From Leishmania donovani (Eukaryota; Euglenozoa; Kinetoplastea; Trypanosomatida; Trypanosomatidae): a stretch of 64,000 nucleotides of DNA. Below the pieces are notes generated by a model. It made no database searches. It was not told the origin of the DNA and was given only the letters and a program-made list of their open reading frames with translations. The DNA lies in contig NC_018263.1 of NCBI RefSeq assembly GCF_000227135.1, positions 425,601-489,600 on the forward strand, in the 5' to 3' direction. Positions 61,053-64,000 of the stretch are shown here, in pieces (the first letter of the stretch is position 1; each line of letters begins with the position of its first letter). The translations under genes were made by a program, and so were the position numbers.

Positions 61053-62339
61053 ATGCAACCTGGCGCCGAGATGAGCTGCGGCTCGTACGCGGCGTTCCAC
61101 TCGTTGGGAAACGCACTTCGTCGACCGAAATCGGACTACAGCATATCACTGGAGGCCAGGGGTCGTAGCGAAAAAAAGATCCCCCATAAGAGCACGAGCG
61201 CAAGCTCGTACACTGCGGTAGAGCAAACAGGACCGCATCGTAGCTCCCCGCGCTGGAGCTTCGTTCGTGAGACGGCTGGTGTGATGCAGCCCGCAACGGC
61301 TGTGGCGAGAAGGGCCCCTGCTTTGCTTTCGACCCCACGCGATCAGCGTACGCCCACGCCGCAGCACGCTCAGACGTCGCCGCGCAGTGAGCAGCACGTG
61401 ACTATCGCTGGCTCTGATGCTTACATGGATGAGGCTGCCTCTGCACTTCTCTCGGAACTTCAGCAGGTGGTAGTGCGTGTGTCGCATCAGATGGTCGAGG
61501 AGCGGCGCCGTGCCGCTCAACAGCGCAAGCAGATCTGTGCGCTGGAGGTGATCGTGGCGGAGCAAGAAGCGATGCTGGATGCCCTGCGAGCGCAGCGCGA
61601 TGCTGCACAGTGTGAAAATAGCCGGCTTCTGAAAAGCTACCAGCAGAAGTTACGCTGGCGGGGTGCCGACCCTGTTCAGGCGGCTCGACGTAGTCCTGAC
61701 ATTTGCGGCACATCGGGTACGCGCGTTTCAGCGGCGCAAGTAGACAACGTAGTGCAGGCTGAGTTCCGACGCCTCTCTACCATTTCTGAGCCATGTTCTT
61801 TTAGCGGGTTCGACGATGTAAGCCCTGGTGTCGCTGCCGTGTTGCGGTCGCTGGCGACGCAGGTACTTCAGCTGCAGGGTGCTGCGCAAAAAGACGAATT
61901 AGAGGCATGCAATATATCAAAGGACGCGCAACCTGCTCCGGTGCAGCCTCATGCAGCATCCTCGTCGCTTCGTGCAAGTGCACGAGCAACTTCGACTTCT
62001 TCGCTCCTGCCAGCTTTCAACAGGAGCGCACCAGCTGACGACCACGGCAAGGCTGGCGTCGTGGACCGCGTGACGCCGGTTGCGGCGCTAGAAAAGCGAA
62101 AGAAAGCATCCGTGTTTGCAGCTGCCACAGCGGGACCGAACTATTCTCCCTCGGAGAGAGCTGGTCACACAAATGGCGAGGAGGCTGAGTTGCACTGCGT
62201 CGATCTGGACGCCGGGACGAACGGCGATGCGCATGCAGCAGCATGCATGGCGTCCGAGGCAAGCGCATCGGTGGGGAGCTCCGTGTGCGAGGATGCGGCC
62301 TCCATCTTGTCTGACATACGTGCCCGCTACGGTCTGTAA
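61053..62339 (+). CDS. Coiled-coil protein, unknown
   Basis: A 428-residue protein starting at the first ATG of the frame. The N-terminal 125 residues are disordered, rich in Ser, Pro, Arg and Thr. A long helix at about 128-205 (LSELQQVVVRVSHQMVEERR, EVIVAEQEAMLDALRAQRDA) has heptad-like leucine spacing and should form a coiled coil. A shorter helix follows (AAVLRSLATQVLQLQGAAQK, about 263-285). The rest is low complexity and acidic, ending SILSDIRARYGL. No catalytic or membrane feature is recognised. Its neighbour is another coiled-coil protein with a BILBO1-type domain; a shared cytoskeletal role is possible but not shown. Confidence 0.68.
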   Translation: MQPGAEMSCGSYAAFHSLGNALRRPKSDYSISLEARGRSEKKIPHKSTSASSYTAVEQTGPHRSSPRWSFVRETAGVMQPATAVARRAPALLSTPRDQRTPTPQHAQTSPRSEQHVTIAGSDAYMDEAASALLSELQQVVVRVSHQMVEERRRAAQQRKQICALEVIVAEQEAMLDALRAQRDAAQCENSRLLKSYQQKLRWRGADPVQAARRSPDICGTSGTRVSAAQVDNVVQAEFRRLSTISEPCSFSGFDDVSPGVAAVLRSLATQVLQLQGAAQKDELEACNISKDAQPAPVQPHAASSSLRASARATSTSSLLPAFNRSAPADDHGKAGVVDRVTPVAALEKRKKASVFAAATAGPNYSPSERAGHTNGEEAELHCVDLDAGTNGDAHAAACMASEASASVGSSVCEDAASILSDIRARYGL

Positions 62340-63085
62340 CGTAGAGGGGTGCGAGTTGCGGAAACAGAGACGCCTCGGGAGAAGAGGCCGTATGGCGAAA
62401 AGAAAAAGATGTCAAGCTCACGTTTGGCTTGCGTGCGCTTGCATGTCGTCCGAGGCGTGGAGTGCGGTGGGAGGCCACGCTGCTGCTGGCAACTGGGGCG
62501 CCTGGGCATACTCACACTCATGCAGACGCGCAGCGAGTTGCAAATTCTGTCGTGATTCGATTTTCTTTTTCTAGAGGTGTACCGGTGCGCAGATGGCAAT
62601 GTGGTTTTGCTTGAAAAACATGTACACACACCCTAGCAAAGGCGCAGCGCTTAACTTCAATGTACCGAGTGAAGGCCCGCATGCTTGCGTAAGTTGCTGT
62701 GTCCGTGTGCGCGTTGTCGATTCGCTGTTCGCTGTTTTCTGACCAGAGGCCGCGTATTTGCACGCTTATGTGATGCTGGTGCATCCTCCCCCCGCCCCTG
62801 CATGAAAGCCGGCCTCACCGTATGCACGCGTCTGCGCTTCGTTACAATTTTGTTTCGGCCTCATTCCTCATCATCTTCTCCCACACATGGACGACAATCT
62901 ACGTAACCACGTACTTGTCTGACGACGCACCTTTGCAAAATACTCTGTTTCTTGTTGTCGGAGAGGTGGACAATCTATCCGTCACAGGCGATAGCCCGAC
63001 TACCCATCCGGTGTCCACGCTACACATACACACGCACAGGCTTCTACGTACCGGTACGCCTTTCCTTTTTCGGCACTCAGTCTCA
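62340..63085 (+). other. Intergenic spacer
   Basis: Pyrimidine-rich 62845-62880 is a likely polypyrimidine tract for the J-protein mRNA. No gene supported. Confidence 0.5.
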
Positions 63086-64000
63086 ATGTGGAAGGCGGTT
63101 TGTCGCAGAAAAGATGCCGCGCTTGCAATGCTTCCAGTCCGTTGTAGGCCACCAATGTGTTGCCGTGCCCTCCTACGCACCCGGTCATCCTTCGTCTCTG
63201 GCGTCGTTTCGACGGCCTGCCCTGTGCTGGTGATGTCGGCGCGGCGATGGTGCGCGACACCGCCGCCACACGGCACCGGCTCCTCTGGTTCACAGTCCAT
63301 AGATGAGGAGGCTGTCGTTCGCGCTGCCAAGTGGAGTTCGTCCAACTTCGAGGAGCGATTGGGCTTCCGTGCCGGTGAGACTATCACTGAGGAGCGTCTG
63401 AAGCGCCACTACCGCATTCTTGCAAAGCACTACCACCCGGACACGTCTGCGGGAAGCGGCAGCAGCAACGGCGTAGGGTGTGAGGGGGAGACAAGCGCTG
63501 GCAGGGATGGTGCCTTCCAGAGCATAAAAGAGGCGTATGATGTGGTCAACGCTGCGGTGAAGCAAGGTGGTCGACGGGGCGGCAATGCCTCGCGCGGGTT
63601 CTCCGCGGAAGACTTCGCTGGGGGCTTTGAGTTCTCTGACGAAGCGCGGCGTCGCTCTCAGATGCGACTCCTTGGCGACGCGGTCCTGCTTTTCGTGTTC
63701 ATGACAGTGGCCTTTATTGGAATTGTGAGCAGCCACAACAAGTCACGCATGCAGTCTCGCTATCTTTGGCACCTGGTCGGGATCTTCTTTATAATTCAAC
63801 TCTTCCCACGCCTGTTTGCGGCGGCCATCCTCTTCGCTGTGCATTCGATGCATCTGCTCGAGAAAGCAACGCTGCAGGAGCAAGCGGCTATCTCGCTCAT
63901 CGTGGAGCGGACTGAGAATGCCTGCTCTGTGCAGCTGGACGGTCTGAGGACCGAGGCGCAGCCGAACGTTGTAGTCCAAGTGACAACGACAGCAGACGCC
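63086..64000 (+). CDS. Membrane-anchored DnaJ (J-domain) protein, 5' part only
   Basis: An Hsp40-type co-chaperone expected to stimulate an Hsp70 partner. The J domain reads FEERLGFRAGETITEERLKR, then YRILAKHYHPDTSAG, with the essential HPD intact, and AFQSIKEAYDVVNAAV. After a Gly-rich linker come two hydrophobic segments (LLGDAVLLFVFMTVAFIGIV and a second from LWHLVGIFFIIQ to AAILFAVHSMHLL). The frame is open to the window end, so the C-terminus is missing. The start is uncertain. In-frame ATGs lie at 63086, 63128, 63155 and 63233; the region from 63128 (MLPVRCRPPMCCRALLRTRS) looks like a mitochondrial presequence. A mitochondrial inner-membrane J-protein is the likeliest placement; ER is possible. 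Confidence 0.8.
   Translation, partial: MWKAVCRRKDAALAMLPVRCRPPMCCRALLRTRSSFVSGVVSTACPVLVMSARRWCATPPPHGTGSSGSQSIDEEAVVRAAKWSSSNFEERLGFRAGETITEERLKRHYRILAKHYHPDTSAGSGSSNGVGCEGETSAGRDGAFQSIKEAYDVVNAAVKQGGRRGGNASRGFSAEDFAGGFEFSDEARRRSQMRLLGDAVLLFVFMTVAFIGIVSSHNKSRMQSRYLWHLVGIFFIIQLFPRLFAAAILFAVHSMHLLEKATLQEQAAISLIVERTENACSVQLDGLRTEAQPNVVVQVTTTADA

Noticed and set aside
1..64000. CRISPR arrays, bacterial operons, tRNA or rRNA genes
   Set aside because: No spaced short repeats, no ribosome-binding sites and no cloverleaf or rRNA signature noticed; short snoRNAs cannot be excluded by eye.

Overview
This window is nuclear DNA from a trypanosomatid, almost certainly a Leishmania or close relative. 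Three things point there. Every supportable gene lies on the + strand without visible introns. Pyrimidine-rich spacers of roughly 0.5-2 kb, with AG trans-splice acceptor candidates, separate the genes. Recognisable products are typical of the group: a glycosomal fructose-bisphosphate aldolase with an N-terminal PTS2 signal, ribosomal proteins L24e and S9, and a protein with a BILBO1-type N-terminal domain. The 40S S9-aldolase order recalls what I remember of chromosome 36 of Leishmania major; that is memory, not a search. Species is not determined. The layout fits the interior of one polycistronic transcription unit, with no strand switch and no sign of a telomere.

Layout. 0-7 kb: the 3' end of an unknown gene, RPL24 copy 1 (broken by a false gap), a two-TM membrane protein, a small Cys-rich secreted protein, and RPL24 copy 2 (mostly hidden in a 331-N gap). 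7-16.5 kb: a HOP1-like HORMA protein, a mitochondrial membrane protein, a secretory thioredoxin-like protein and a 3-hydroxyacyl-CoA dehydrogenase. 17-28 kb: a dispersed repeat (family R), an inositol polyphosphate 5-phosphatase, a MEMO1-family protein and a CorA-like Mg2+ channel. 29-38.6 kb: two small mitochondrial-looking proteins, GPI mannosyltransferase III (GPI10), a membrane protein and a disordered coiled-coil protein. 40-45 kb: a degenerate PP2C and a tentative CNOT11. 46.7-49.4 kb: RPS9 and aldolase. 49.4-55 kb: a repeat-rich, gap-rich block without a convincing gene. 55-64 kb: a repeat-motif protein, a Gemin2-like SMN-complex protein, a BILBO1-NTD protein, a coiled-coil protein and the start of a membrane J-protein.

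The genes do not form a functional operon. As usual in trypanosomatids they are probably co-transcribed but individually trans-spliced and polyadenylated, so control is expected at mRNA and protein level. The clearest regulatory candidates are three near-identical ~400 bp elements (family S), all in transcript-sense orientation just downstream of genes, which resemble SIDER-type 3'UTR retroposon remnants.

Assembly quality matters here. Five of the six gaps are exactly 99 N, and three of those are flanked by identical sequence (20, 304 and 373 bp). They are unjoined contig overlaps, not missing DNA. No clearly new multi-gene system was found. The best leads are individual degenerate or unusual proteins and the 49-55 kb block.
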